DNA of 45,987 nucleotides, taken from the NCBI GenBank assembly GCA_003433295.1, contig CP016202.1, positions 83,941-129,927 of the forward strand, read 5' to 3'. The stretch is from Eubacterium minutum ATCC 700079 (GTDB taxonomy: Bacteria; Bacillota; Clostridia; Peptostreptococcales; Anaerovoracaceae). Both the position numbers and the translations under genes were made by a program. The notes under the pieces are model-generated. The model did not search any database, was not told where the DNA came from, and saw nothing but the letters and a program-made list of their open reading frames with translations. This document shows positions 34,027 to 43,957 of the stretch, one piece after another (the stretch's first letter is position 1; every line of letters begins with the position of its first letter).

Positions 34027-36471
34027 ATGATTGTATCGGTAAATTGGTTGAAAGATTATGTTGACATAAACGTTGATATAGATCGGTTCTGTGAAGGGAT
34101 GATAATGTCCGGTTCCAATATTGAAACCTGTGTGGGATTCGGAGACGAGATAAGAGGCGTCAAGATCGGAAGAATCGAGAAGATAGAAAAACACCCCGAT
34201 GCCGACCGGCTTAAAGTTTGCGGTGTGGATATCGGAAGAGACGAGAACATACAGGTGGTGACCGGCGCTGAAAATATATTTGAAGGGGCATACGTTCCGG
34301 TTGCACTTGATTCAAGCCATATCCCCGGTCCTCTTCACGGAAAACCGAAGACGGAGGGCGGCGTTGAAATCAAAGCGGGTATTCTGAGAGGCGTTCAAAG
34401 TGACGGTATGCTATGTTCGGCGTCGGAACTCGGTTTCCCCGAAAAGGTGGTTCCGATGCGTTCCAAGGACGGAATATGGATTCTGGAGGGTGACCGTAGA
34501 GAAGATCTCGGGAAAGAAGCGGCTGAGTGTCTCGGCCTGCGCGATCACATCATAGATTTTGAAATCACCCCAAACCGCTCTGACTGTCTTTCCATGATAG
34601 GAATGGCAAGGGAAGCCGCAGCCACGTTCGGGGAAAAACTTGTGTATCCCGAGTCGGAGTGCGAAACTTCCGATGAACGCGCCGAGGATTACATAGACGT
34701 GGAAATCAGATCCGACCTGTGCAGAAGATACACGGCGAGAGTTATAAAGGATGTCAAGATTATGCAATCACCGTGGTGGCTGCAAAAACGTCTTATGGCA
34801 GCGGGAATGCGGCCCATAAACAACATTGTGGACATAACGAATTTTGTCATGCTGGAATACGGTCAGCCGTTGCATGCCTTTGACATAAACAGCCTTGAGG
34901 GCGGCAGGATAATAATTGAAAACGCGCGCGACGGAGAGAAGTTCAAGACGCTCGACGGAACGGAAAGAACAATGGACGATACCATGCTCATGATAAAAGA
35001 CGCGGTAAAGCCGGTGGCGCTTGCAGGTGTCATGGGCGGACTGAACTCGGAGATAACCGACGAAACGGATACGGTGGTTCTGGAATCCGCAAACTTTGTC
35101 GATAACAGTGTGCGTATGACGTCGAAGAAACTGGGTCTGAGGACGGAATCTTCAGCGAGGTACGAAAAGGGCATTGATCCCAACCTGTGCGAAAAAGCAG
35201 CCGACAGAGTGTGCAGACTCATAGAACTGCTCGGTTGCGGCAAAGTTCTGACCGGAGCGGTTGACGTCTATCCGGACAAGGCGGAGGCATTGCCGGTGAG
35301 CGCAAGAGTCAGCAGAATCAATAAGGTTCTGGGCACTGAGCTTTCGAGAGAGGAAATGGAAAGGTACCTGACCGGCCTTGAGATGAAAGTTGACGGTAAA
35401 GGCGACGAAATGCTCGTGACACCTCCGACGGTCAGACTCGATCTGCTCGAAGAAGTGGACTTTGTGGAAGAGGTCGCAAGGATGTACGGATATGACAATC
35501 TTCCTATGACACTTCCGGATACTTCCTCAGAAGCGGATTCTCCGAAAGAATGGGAAATGCGAAGACTTCTGCGTGAAATTCTATGCGGCATGGGCGCAAG
35601 TGAGATTCAGACGTACTCGTTTTCAAACGACAGGCTTTTGGACAGGATAGGCATAGATGAAGACTCGTGGGAGCGGAATTTCGTGAGGATAATAAATCCG
35701 ATGGGAGAGGAAACTTCCGCGTTGCGCAGCCTGCTGACGCCCGGAATGCTGGAAACACTGGGACGCAATTATTCCAGGAATGTGGAAAACGTGCGCGCAT
35801 ATGAGATAGGAAACACGTTTGTCAAAAATCTTATTGAACCTGATGAACTTCCCGATGAAGCGTATAACCTCAGCATAGGCTGTTATGGCGCCGGAGAGGA
35901 TTTCTATACGCTGAAAGGCATGATAGAAGCGCTTCTCAGGAAATTCGGCATAACAAAATTGTACTTTGAGGCTGAAAGCGAATACGGCGTATATCATCCG
36001 GGCAGGTGTGCAAGGGTGATGAGCGAAGATTCACCGGGAAACAAGGTTGAGTTGGGAATCATGGGAGAAGTTCATCCCGATGTTGCGGAGAACTTCGGTA
36101 TCGATACAAGAGCTTACTGCGCGGAACTTTTCGCGGAGCTGATATTCGATATGTCCGACAGAGAAGTACACTTTGAACCTCTTCCGAAGTACCCGGCAAC
36201 CGTCAGAGACATGGCTCTCATAGTCGATGAGGATCTTGAAATCGGCAGAATCGAGCAGGCGGTGAGAGAACTTGCCCCGGATATACTTGAGAATATAAGA
36301 CTTTTTGATGTATACCGTGGAAAGCAGCTGGAAGACGGGAAGAAGAGCGTCGCATTCAGTTTGAGATACAGAGACAAGAACAAAACATTGACCGACAGTC
36401 GCGTGGATGAGGCTCACGGGAAAATCGTGGAGATGTTGAAAGAACGCTTCGGTGCGGTTTTGCGCGATTGA
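34027..36471 (+). CDS. pheT: Phenylalanine--tRNA ligase beta subunit
   Basis: This is an 814-residue protein of standard length. Domains in order: an N-terminal segment (VSVNWLKDYVDI), the tRNA-binding OB fold (about residues 40-150, HPDADRLKVCGVD and DGMLCSASELG), the B3/B4 editing domain (RYTARVIKDVKI), the B5 domain, a degenerate synthetase core, and the C-terminal FDX-ACB anticodon-binding domain (YPATVRDMALIVDE). It pairs with PheS to charge tRNA-Phe and proofreads Tyr-tRNA. GGAGG lies upstream of the ATG. The gene is close to zapA (41-bp gap). Confidence 0.97.
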   Translation: MIVSVNWLKDYVDINVDIDRFCEGMIMSGSNIETCVGFGDEIRGVKIGRIEKIEKHPDADRLKVCGVDIGRDENIQVVTGAENIFEGAYVPVALDSSHIPGPLHGKPKTEGGVEIKAGILRGVQSDGMLCSASELGFPEKVVPMRSKDGIWILEGDRREDLGKEAAECLGLRDHIIDFEITPNRSDCLSMIGMAREAAATFGEKLVYPESECETSDERAEDYIDVEIRSDLCRRYTARVIKDVKIMQSPWWLQKRLMAAGMRPINNIVDITNFVMLEYGQPLHAFDINSLEGGRIIIENARDGEKFKTLDGTERTMDDTMLMIKDAVKPVALAGVMGGLNSEITDETDTVVLESANFVDNSVRMTSKKLGLRTESSARYEKGIDPNLCEKAADRVCRLIELLGCGKVLTGAVDVYPDKAEALPVSARVSRINKVLGTELSREEMERYLTGLEMKVDGKGDEMLVTPPTVRLDLLEEVDFVEEVARMYGYDNLPMTLPDTSSEADSPKEWEMRRLLREILCGMGASEIQTYSFSNDRLLDRIGIDEDSWERNFVRIINPMGEETSALRSLLTPGMLETLGRNYSRNVENVRAYEIGNTFVKNLIEPDELPDEAYNLSIGCYGAGEDFYTLKGMIEALLRKFGITKLYFEAESEYGVYHPGRCARVMSEDSPGNKVELGIMGEVHPDVAENFGIDTRAYCAELFAELIFDMSDREVHFEPLPKYPATVRDMALIVDEDLEIGRIEQAVRELAPDILENIRLFDVYRGKQLEDGKKSVAFSLRYRDKNKTLTDSRVDEAHGKIVEMLKERFGAVLRD

Positions 36472-36512
36472 TCGCGTTTAAGTAAGATTATTTTGAGCAG
36501 AGAGGTGAGATG

Positions 36513-36974
36513 ATGAGTGATAAAGTAACGGTTAAGATTTTCGGACAGACATACAACATTTCCGGCGACAAAACGCAGGAAGAAATCGAGAGAATCGCAA
36601 AGTATGTGGATGAACGCATGAATCTTATTTCTAAAGTTGTGGGGCGCAATGCCGTCGGTTCAATTGCGGTTCTCACGTCTGTGAATATCGCCGAGGAGTA
36701 TTTCGATGACAAAAATGAGGTGGAAAGACTCAAAAGTGTCAATGAACAGCTGGACAAAGATACGGCGCATTACATAAAACTTTGGGAAGACGCGAAGAAA
36801 AATTATAAGCAGCTTCGCGAAGAAATGGATAAGATAAAGAAAGACGAGCAGAAGGAGAATATGAAATTCAAAGAACTGAAAGAGAGATGTTCGGAATTCG
36901 AGAACCAGATATTCGATCTGCAGATGGAGAATATCCAGCTTAAGAGCCAATTGGAAAAAGTCCAGAGAGGCTGA
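36513..36974 (+). CDS. zapA: Cell division protein ZapA
   Basis: The product is about 153 residues. An N-terminal ZapA globular domain begins near MSDKVTVKIFGQTYNISG and includes EIERIAKYVDERMNLI. A long coiled coil occupies residues 60-150. ZapA crosslinks FtsZ filaments in the Z-ring. The adjacent ATG ATG pair gives two possible starts; ATG 36513 is better spaced (7 bases) from AGAGG. The coiled coil is longer than in short ZapA proteins but usual for Clostridia. The pheT-zapA-mutS2 order is typical of the group. The mutS2 start lies six bases downstream. Confidence 0.9.
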   Translation: MSDKVTVKIFGQTYNISGDKTQEEIERIAKYVDERMNLISKVVGRNAVGSIAVLTSVNIAEEYFDDKNEVERLKSVNEQLDKDTAHYIKLWEDAKKNYKQLREEMDKIKKDEQKENMKFKELKERCSEFENQIFDLQMENIQLKSQLEKVQRG

Positions 36975-36980
36975 CACTCG

Positions 36981-39362
36981 ATGAATAAAAAAGCACTTGA
37001 TATTTTAGGGTACAATAAGATAGTGGAGCTTTTGCAGGCGGAAACGGAATGTCAGTTGTCGAGGGACATAATAGCAGAGCTTTATCCGGACACAAATATC
37101 CGTGCTGTAAGAAAAGAGTTAAGGTCAACCACGGAAGCGGTTGACCTTATTATGCGTAAAGGGGCGCTTCCGACCGGTGGAATAAACGATATAGAATCTG
37201 CGGCCGGTTTTGCGAAAAAGGGAGGCTGCCTGACGGCGGGCCAACTCCTGTCGGTTCGATACAATCTCACCGTGGCGGAGGATGTCAGGCGATTTCTCAA
37301 GACTGACGTGCCCGATGTACCTCTTATAATGTCACTGGCTGAACTGATACATGTAAACCGGCCTTTGGCCTCGGACATCGGGAGAGCCGTCCTGTCGGAA
37401 GATGAGATAGCGGATAACGCATCCTCCGAGCTTGGAATCATAAGGAAGAAGATAGCGCATCAACACGATGAGGTCAGAGATAAGCTGAACCGCATAGTAA
37501 ACAGCAGAGCGAACAAAGCTTATCTTCAGGAGAGCATAGTGACCGTTAAGGACGGCAGATACGTGGTTCCGGTGAAACAGGAACATCGAGCCAAATTCCC
37601 GGGTATAATCCATGACCGTTCAAGAGGCGGCACCACCCTCTTTATAGAACCGCAGTCCATAGTCAACATGAATAATGAACTCAGGGAACTTGAGATTGCG
37701 GAGCAGAGTGAGATAAGCAGGATTCTGACGGAGTTTTCCGGCAGAGTGGGAGAATGCGCAAAAGAACTTATCAATAATCAGATCATTCTCTCAAAACTTG
37801 AATTTATCATGGCTAAGGGGAGATTCTCTCTGAAATTGAAAGGCAGCGCTCCGGAAATTGACGAGAACGGAACCATGGATTTGAAAAATGCGCGGCATCC
37901 GCTGATAGAACCGGAGAAAGTCGTTCCCATATCCATGAGTCTGGGCAAAAACTTCAAGACACTTGTGATAACAGGACCGAATACGGGAGGAAAGACCGTA
38001 ACGCTTAAAACGGTTGGACTGCTGTCGCTGATGATGCAGTCGGGACTTCACATACCGGCATCGGAAACGAGCACCATGCCCGTGTTTAAAGAGGTTTTTG
38101 CGGATATTGGCGACGAGCAGAGCATAGAACAGAGTTTATCGACATTTTCTTCGCACATGAAGAATATAGTTGAAATCATTGAAAAAGCCGGGGATAATTC
38201 CCTTGTTCTACTCGATGAACTCGGAGCGGGCACGGATCCGACCGAGGGTGCTGCTCTTGCGATAGCGATATTGGAGAAAATCTCGTTATGCGGCGCGATG
38301 ACTGTGGCGACCACGCACTACAACGAGATAAAAAAGTATGCGATCGCGACAGATGGAGTTGAGAATGCTTCCATGGAATTTGACGTGGAAACCCTGAGTC
38401 CCACTTACCGCCTGCTCATGGGCGCAACCGGAAGTTCAAACGCATTTCTGATCTCCGGCAAACTCGGTCTGCCGGAAACGGTGATAGAGAGAGCGGGGGA
38501 TCTCCTACAAAGCGATGACATCAAATTTGAGCGGATCCTTGCGGCACTTGAACGCGACAAGAAAAAAGCGGAAGAGGAAAGAGACGAAGCGATCAACATT
38601 ACGCGTGAAATAAGAGCGGAGCAGCGGAAAGCGGAGCTGGAGCGGAAGGAATTCACAAACAAGAAAGAAAAACTTATGGAGGACGCCAAGACAGAGGCCC
38701 GCAGGATAATCCGCGAAGCAAAGCAAACCGCAGACGAAGTGAGGCGAGAACTGAAAGAATTGGCAAAGATGGAAAGCCTCGGAGAAAGAACGAGGAACTT
38801 TGACGAGAGCCGCAGAAAGCTGAAAGAAAAAGAGGGAGAGTATGCGCGGCGCATAGTCAGGCAGGTCAACAGCACTCCCGTAAAAGCGGAGGATCTCAAA
38901 ATAGGCGCCGCGGTCAAGGTGCTGTCACTGAATCAAAACGGTGAACTCATCGGTTTGCCGGACAATAACGATGAAGTGCAGGTGCAGCTTGGAATTATGA
39001 AAACAAAGGTCGGGATTGATGATATAATGCTTATAAGCGCCGGGAACAAAAAAGGACATAAAAAATCATATGCTCCCGGAATCGGATCGATGTTGAGCAG
39101 GAAAGCGCTGAATGTAAAGTCTTCCCTTGACGTCAGAGGGAAGAGCCTTGACAGCGCAATGATGGATGTAGGCAAATACATGGACGACGCGTTTGTCGCA
39201 GGTCTAAAGACAGTGACCGTTATTCATGGCAAAGGCGACGGGATTTTACGAAAAGGGATTAGAGACTTCCTGAGGAAAAACAGGAATATCGTTTCGTTCA
39301 GAGCCGGAAGTTACGGTGAGGGCGATGAGGGAGTTACCGTGATTACCCTTAAGACACGGTGA
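36981..39362 (+). CDS. mutS2: Endonuclease MutS2
   Basis: The 793-residue protein lacks the mismatch-recognition domain I of MutS. It has the helical core (residues 1-310), the ATPase domain with Walker A GPNTGGKTVTLKT (about residue 332) and Walker B-region LVLLDELGAGTDPTEG, and a long charged coiled coil (about residues 515-630). A KOW-like linker and a C-terminal Smr domain follow (SSLDVRGKSLDSAM, then VTVIHGKGDGILRKGI). MutS2 is implicated in suppression of recombination and in resolving stalled or collided ribosomes through Smr-mediated activity. All catalytic motifs seem intact. Confidence 0.96.
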   Translation: MNKKALDILGYNKIVELLQAETECQLSRDIIAELYPDTNIRAVRKELRSTTEAVDLIMRKGALPTGGINDIESAAGFAKKGGCLTAGQLLSVRYNLTVAEDVRRFLKTDVPDVPLIMSLAELIHVNRPLASDIGRAVLSEDEIADNASSELGIIRKKIAHQHDEVRDKLNRIVNSRANKAYLQESIVTVKDGRYVVPVKQEHRAKFPGIIHDRSRGGTTLFIEPQSIVNMNNELRELEIAEQSEISRILTEFSGRVGECAKELINNQIILSKLEFIMAKGRFSLKLKGSAPEIDENGTMDLKNARHPLIEPEKVVPISMSLGKNFKTLVITGPNTGGKTVTLKTVGLLSLMMQSGLHIPASETSTMPVFKEVFADIGDEQSIEQSLSTFSSHMKNIVEIIEKAGDNSLVLLDELGAGTDPTEGAALAIAILEKISLCGAMTVATTHYNEIKKYAIATDGVENASMEFDVETLSPTYRLLMGATGSSNAFLISGKLGLPETVIERAGDLLQSDDIKFERILAALERDKKKAEEERDEAINITREIRAEQRKAELERKEFTNKKEKLMEDAKTEARRIIREAKQTADEVRRELKELAKMESLGERTRNFDESRRKLKEKEGEYARRIVRQVNSTPVKAEDLKIGAAVKVLSLNQNGELIGLPDNNDEVQVQLGIMKTKVGIDDIMLISAGNKKGHKKSYAPGIGSMLSRKALNVKSSLDVRGKSLDSAMMDVGKYMDDAFVAGLKTVTVIHGKGDGILRKGIRDFLRKNRNIVSFRAGSYGEGDEGVTVITLKTR

Positions 39363-39383
39363 GAGAGGAAATCGGTAAGGAAA

Positions 39384-39818
39384 ATGTATGTTATAAGCAG
39401 CTGCCTTTTAGGCAATAATTGCAGATATGACGGCGGTAACAACCGTAACGACAGGATCGTGGATTTTTACCGGTGTCACTCGTGCTGCACGGTATGCCCG
39501 GAAACGTTCGGCGGACTTTCTTCGCCGAGAGAACCCGCTGAAATTTCGGGAGAAAGAGTGATAGACAGGACCGGGACGGACATGACGGACGCCTTTAAGA
39601 CCGGAGCGGAAAAATCATGGCGGCATGTCTTGAAGCAGGCGGAGAGGCGACGAGAAAAAATAGAGGGAGCCATTTTGAAATCAAAAAGCCCGTCGTGCGG
39701 CGCAGGGCGGATTTACGACGGGAGTTTCAGCGGAAGACTGACGGAGGGCAACGGCATGTTTGCTGAAATTCTAAGAAAGAACGGAATTGAAATCAGGACG
39801 GAAGAAGACTTTGAATAA
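39384..39818 (+). CDS. DUF523 family protein
   Basis: The 144-residue protein is cysteine-rich. The N-terminus reads VISSCLLGNNCRYDGGN, followed by CHSCCTVCPETFGGLSSPREPAEI and, in the C-terminal part, LKSKSPSCGAGRIYDG. These three segments define DUF523, a family sometimes fused to DUF1722. Its function is unproven; the cysteine pattern suggests metal or iron-sulfur binding. It lies between mutS2 and argS, with only a 21-bp gap before it, so it is probably co-transcribed. Confidence 0.85.
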   Translation: MYVISSCLLGNNCRYDGGNNRNDRIVDFYRCHSCCTVCPETFGGLSSPREPAEISGERVIDRTGTDMTDAFKTGAEKSWRHVLKQAERRREKIEGAILKSKSPSCGAGRIYDGSFSGRLTEGNGMFAEILRKNGIEIRTEEDFE

Positions 39819-39848
39819 ATTTCATCGAGAGTGTTCAGGAGGAAATAT

Positions 39849-41567
39849 ATGTTGAATTACAGAGAAGAAATAGGAAAAATAATAGGCGGGCAGCTTGAGG
39901 GGACTTCTGAGGAAGAAGTGCTTGAACTTATAGAGATCCCGCAGGATTCGAATATGGGTGACTATGCGTTTCCATGTTTTAGACTTGCAAAGATCATGAA
40001 AAAGTCACCTCAATCGATAGCTGCCGATATTGTGGAAGCCGTAAAAGGAAATGAACTGTTTGAGAAAGTAGAGCAGGTAAATGCTTATGTGAATATGTTC
40101 TTGTCAAAGCGGGACTATATAAAGAACACGCTGCGCGAGGCGCTCGATGCGGAGAATTTCGGAAAACTCGATATAGGCGAGGGCAAGATGGTAATCGTTG
40201 AATATTCTTCTCCCAATATAGCAAAGCCTTTCCACATAGGGCATATACGCAGCACGGTAATAGGAAACGCCATATACCTCATTTATGCCGCGCTGGGATA
40301 TAAAGTGAGAAGATTGAATCATGTGGGGGATTACGGTACTCAGTTCGGAAAGATGATAGTTGCATATCGCCATTGGGGGAACGAGGAAGATGTGAAAAAA
40401 TCCCCGATAACGACTCTTCTCGCTTACTATACAAAGTTCCACGTTGAAGCGGAGAAGCATCCGGAACTTGAAGACGAAGCGAGAAAGGCCTTTGCCGACC
40501 TCGAAAACGGAAAGCCGGAAGAGGTGAAACTCTGGAAGTGGTTCAGCGATGAGTCCATGAAGGAGTTCAACAAAGTTTATAAAATGCTCGGTATAGAGTT
40601 TGACGAGGTGGACGGAGAAAGCTTCTATTCCGACAAGATGCAGAGATTCATAGATGAACTGAAAGAAAAAGGGCTTCTTGAGGTTTCAAGAGGGGCACAG
40701 ATAGTGGATCTTGAAAAGTACTCCATGCCGCCCGCGCTCATCACAAAATCTGACGGATCTACTCTCTACTGTACACGGGATATCGCCACGGCAGTGTACA
40801 GAAAGGAAACATACAATTTTTACAGAAACATATATGTGGTTGCGACTCAGCAGAACCTCTATTTCCAGCAGTGGATGAAAGTTGTCGAACTTCTGGGGTA
40901 TGACTGGGTAAAAGATTGCGTTCACGTTCCGTTCGGAATGGTAAGTCTGGAAGCCGGCACCATGTCGACAAGATCCGGGAGAGTAGTTTTCCTGGAGGAC
41001 GTGCTGAACAAGGCGGTTGAAAAAACGCGTGAAATAATCGCGGAGAAAAATCCGGACGCAAGCGGTGAATTTATAGATTCCGTAGCGGAGCAGGTTGGCA
41101 TAGGAGCGGTTATTTTTCAGGAACTGTCAAATAACAAGATCAAAGACTACGTGTTTAAGTGGGACAAGGTTTTGAATTTTGACGGCGAAACAGGACCGTA
41201 TGTTCAGTATACTCATGCGCGCTCGGCAAGCGTTCTCGTAAAGGCGGGGGAAGAAGTGACGGCGAAAGCTCAAAGCGGCGATATAGATTACAGCTATCTT
41301 GAAAGCCCCGATGCGTATGAGCTCATAAAATTGATGTACGCGTTCCCCGATGTCATAGTTGAAGCGGGAGAGAAGTATGAACCGTCGATAATAACACGTC
41401 ATGTTGTGAACGTTGCGCAGGCATTCAACAGATTCTATCACAATGAGCATATCCTCACCGACAACGAGGATGAAAAGACGGCAAAAGTCGCACTGACGAT
41501 AGCGGCAAAGAACGCGATAAAAGCGGGTCTTTCACTCCTGGGAATCAAAGCGCCGGAGCGCATGTAA
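39849..41567 (+). CDS. argS: Arginine--tRNA ligase
   Basis: The 572-residue class I synthetase has an N-terminal Add1 domain (residues 1-90), the HIGH motif in NIAKPFHIGHIRSTVIGNA (about residues 122-140), NHVGDYGTQFGKM, and the region replacing KMSKS with MSTRSGRVVFLEDVL. A DALR anticodon-binding domain at the C-terminus (YTHARSASVL to LGIKAPERM) completes it. It charges tRNA-Arg. ATG 39849 is set by a perfect AGGAGG six bases upstream. The earlier in-frame GTG at 39831 would include the ribosome binding site itself. Confidence 0.96.
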   Translation: MLNYREEIGKIIGGQLEGTSEEEVLELIEIPQDSNMGDYAFPCFRLAKIMKKSPQSIAADIVEAVKGNELFEKVEQVNAYVNMFLSKRDYIKNTLREALDAENFGKLDIGEGKMVIVEYSSPNIAKPFHIGHIRSTVIGNAIYLIYAALGYKVRRLNHVGDYGTQFGKMIVAYRHWGNEEDVKKSPITTLLAYYTKFHVEAEKHPELEDEARKAFADLENGKPEEVKLWKWFSDESMKEFNKVYKMLGIEFDEVDGESFYSDKMQRFIDELKEKGLLEVSRGAQIVDLEKYSMPPALITKSDGSTLYCTRDIATAVYRKETYNFYRNIYVVATQQNLYFQQWMKVVELLGYDWVKDCVHVPFGMVSLEAGTMSTRSGRVVFLEDVLNKAVEKTREIIAEKNPDASGEFIDSVAEQVGIGAVIFQELSNNKIKDYVFKWDKVLNFDGETGPYVQYTHARSASVLVKAGEEVTAKAQSGDIDYSYLESPDAYELIKLMYAFPDVIVEAGEKYEPSIITRHVVNVAQAFNRFYHNEHILTDNEDEKTAKVALTIAAKNAIKAGLSLLGIKAPERM

Positions 41568-41591
41568 CTCAGTTGGATTAAGGAACGAAAA

Positions 41592-42464
41592 ATGAGATAT
41601 GAGGGAGATATTTACAGACCGCCAAGTGAAGCGTACAGCCTCCTGCTTCAGGTGACGGTGGGCTGTACGCACAACAAATGTACATTCTGCAGTATGTACA
41701 AGGACAAGAAATTCCATCTGCGCAAGATGGAAGAAGTTCTTGAAGACTTGGAAGAAGCCGGGAAATTATACAGACATGTCGAGCGTATTTTTCTCTGTGA
41801 CGGAGATGCTCTATGTCTTGGCAACGAGAAACTTATGGTCGTGCTGAACAAGATAAAAGAGGTTTTTCCCGGGTGCAGGCGTGTCAATGTCTACGGCAGG
41901 GCGAGCGATGTATTGCGCAAAACACCGCAGGAACTCAGACAGCTTTATGAAAACGGAGTCAGGATGGTGTATATCGGCGCTGAATCCGGAAGCGACAGGA
42001 TATTGAAGAAGATACAAAAAGGAGAAACGGCAGCCGAGTTGATCCGGGCGGTTCACATGATTGAAGAATCGGGAATCAAGGCGTCTGTTACATTTATTTC
42101 AGGGATTGCCGGAAAGGAAGGATGGAGGGAGCATGCCGTTGAAACGGGCAGGATGATAAGTGAAATGAATGCTTCATATGTTGCGCTGCTCACGCTGATG
42201 CTCGACCCGAGAGCACCAATAATGCAGGAAATAGAACGGGGAGAACTTGAACTTTTATCCCCGGAAGAGGTGATGGCGGAAACATATCTGATGATGGAAC
42301 ACATGAATCCGACAAAGCCGGTTGTGTTCAGGAGCAATCACGCATCCAACTACTTATCGCTCAAAGGAACTTTGCCGGCGGATAAGGAAAGGATGATGAG
42401 CATGCTCAAAAGGGCTATGGAAGATACGGGAATGCTTAAAGACGAAAGGTTTAGGATGCTCTGA
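41592..42464 (+). CDS. Radical SAM protein (CX4CX2C type)
   Basis: This 290-residue protein binds a [4Fe-4S] cluster through C25, C30 and C33 in VGCTHNKCTFCSMYKDK, a CX4CX2C variant found in this Clostridial family. The SAM-binding landmarks of the partial TIM barrel follow: FLCDGDALCLG (GGE-like position), VYIGAESGSDRILKKI and ASVTFISGIAGKEGW. A methionine/charge-rich C-terminal helical tail ends the protein. The substrate is unknown. Its stop codon overlaps the start of the next gene by one base (TGATG), so it is made together with the degenerate radical SAM homologue. It could act on a small molecule or on a protein partner. Confidence 0.85.
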   Translation: MRYEGDIYRPPSEAYSLLLQVTVGCTHNKCTFCSMYKDKKFHLRKMEEVLEDLEEAGKLYRHVERIFLCDGDALCLGNEKLMVVLNKIKEVFPGCRRVNVYGRASDVLRKTPQELRQLYENGVRMVYIGAESGSDRILKKIQKGETAAELIRAVHMIEESGIKASVTFISGIAGKEGWREHAVETGRMISEMNASYVALLTLMLDPRAPIMQEIERGELELLSPEEVMAETYLMMEHMNPTKPVVFRSNHASNYLSLKGTLPADKERMMSMLKRAMEDTGMLKDERFRML

Positions 42465-43939
42465 TGAGGCTGCTGCTTACCACGCTGAACAAAAAAAACA
42501 TATATGCGAATTTGACACTGAAATATCTTTATTGCATTGTTTCCAACTCCGGGTTGGATGTAACGCTCAAAGAGTATTCGACGGGAGATGATTTGGATTT
42601 CATATTTACCGAAATTGTAAGAGGCGGGTATGACCTTGTCTATTTCGATTGTTTCTCATGGAATATAAGCAGAACCGGAAAACTTTGCCGCGATTTGAAA
42701 AATGCGGAAGTCGGCATTGATATTTTGCTCGGCGGTCCTGAAACCGGAGTAGGAACCGAAGGATTCATGAGAGAAAATCCATGGGTTGATTTCGTCATAA
42801 GGGGTGAGTGTGAAAAACCGTTTTCGCAGTTTGTCGGAGAATACGTCCGCATTGAAAATGCCCGCAGGGAGAGCGGTACAGTTGCTTCTGAAGAGGGTAA
42901 CTACGACTTCGTGGATTCCCTTACATACAGAAAAAACGGAAAGATCGTCTCTACGCCGGGGGGATCGCTGCCTCCGATGGAGAATCTGCCTTTTCCGTAC
43001 ACGCATCTTGAAGTTGAGCAGGATAAAGTCATATGCTATGAATCGTCGAGAAGGCGAAGTGTCGGCGGCAAACAGGGTCCTTTCAAAAACATGTCGTTTG
43101 AGCGTGTGTGCAGGGATGTGGGATATCTGATGTATAAAGAAGTAAGAGAGGTCGAATTTACGGACGGCAACTTCAATCACAATCCCGCAAGAGCTGCCAA
43201 CATCTGGAAATATCTGATCGGCAAGGATAACGGAGTGACCGATTTCACTTTCCGGGTATCCGCGTCCAATCTCGACGATGAGGCATTTCGTATCCTCAGA
43301 AAAGCGAGAAAAGGAATGTTCAGGCTCAAGATGCGATTCAAGGAAACTTCTTTGCCTGAACTGGAACGACTTGCTTCAATGGATAACGTAGAAACATGCG
43401 TTAGTCTGACCGCAGGACTACCGGATGAAAATTACGGAGATTTTGCCCGCTCGTTTGACATGTTGCATGGTGTGGAACCGACACGCCTGAATATTGAATT
43501 CCTGAAAGTTACGGCGGATAAGGAGTTAAAAGATGTTTTGCGCGGATACGGTTACAGGTACAGGCAGGATGCCCCTCATGAAGTCCTTGCGACGGATTCC
43601 ATGTCGGCGTTGGACTTCGTCAAACTCAAGATGATCAAAAACGTCGTGGATATATTCCGGAACGGAAAAGGATTCCGGAAAAGCCTCGATTTTCTCATGG
43701 ATGAACTTGGCTTCGGCGCTTTCAACTTCTATCAAAGACTTGCGGATTTCTATTACGGGAAGGGTTTTCATACCATGAACCGTGACATGGAAAAGCTGTA
43801 TGAAGCGATTTGCGGATTTGCGGAGAACTTTGAGGAGACAAGTACGGGAATAGCGGGCAGAACAAAGGACTTTTTGACGATGGACATGCTGGAAACACCT
43901 GTTTCGGGTGAGTCCGGAAAAATTGATGACAATCGATGA
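42464..43939 (+). CDS. Degenerate B12-binding/radical SAM (DUF4080-type) protein lacking Fe-S cysteines
   Basis: The 491-residue product resembles DUF4080 proteins along its length. It has an N-terminal B12-binding-like domain (LLLTTLNKKNIYANL, ILLGGPETGVG, VIRGECEKPF; residues 1-130), then a radical-SAM-like barrel and a C-terminal helical domain. Where active members have YESSRGCPFxCxYC, this protein has Y192-E-S-S-R196 followed by RRSVGGKQGPFKN, with no cysteine at all. FVDRTFN-type and EIGVQST-type segments also read FTDGNFN and KMRFKET. The frame is open and codon use is normal, so it is not a recent pseudogene. It is probably a non-catalytic partner or cobalamin/SAM-binding scaffold for the upstream radical SAM enzyme. 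Confidence 0.75.
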   Translation: MRLLLTTLNKKNIYANLTLKYLYCIVSNSGLDVTLKEYSTGDDLDFIFTEIVRGGYDLVYFDCFSWNISRTGKLCRDLKNAEVGIDILLGGPETGVGTEGFMRENPWVDFVIRGECEKPFSQFVGEYVRIENARRESGTVASEEGNYDFVDSLTYRKNGKIVSTPGGSLPPMENLPFPYTHLEVEQDKVICYESSRRRSVGGKQGPFKNMSFERVCRDVGYLMYKEVREVEFTDGNFNHNPARAANIWKYLIGKDNGVTDFTFRVSASNLDDEAFRILRKARKGMFRLKMRFKETSLPELERLASMDNVETCVSLTAGLPDENYGDFARSFDMLHGVEPTRLNIEFLKVTADKELKDVLRGYGYRYRQDAPHEVLATDSMSALDFVKLKMIKNVVDIFRNGKGFRKSLDFLMDELGFGAFNFYQRLADFYYGKGFHTMNRDMEKLYEAICGFAENFEETSTGIAGRTKDFLTMDMLETPVSGESGKIDDNR

Positions 43940-43957
43940 TAAAGGATGGAGTTTACC

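Noticed and set aside
42804-43130. Frameshift hiding the missing radical SAM cysteines
   Set aside because: The other + frames through 43037-43095 give no CxxxCxxC pattern and the main frame stays homologous on both sides, so loss is more likely than a sequencing error.
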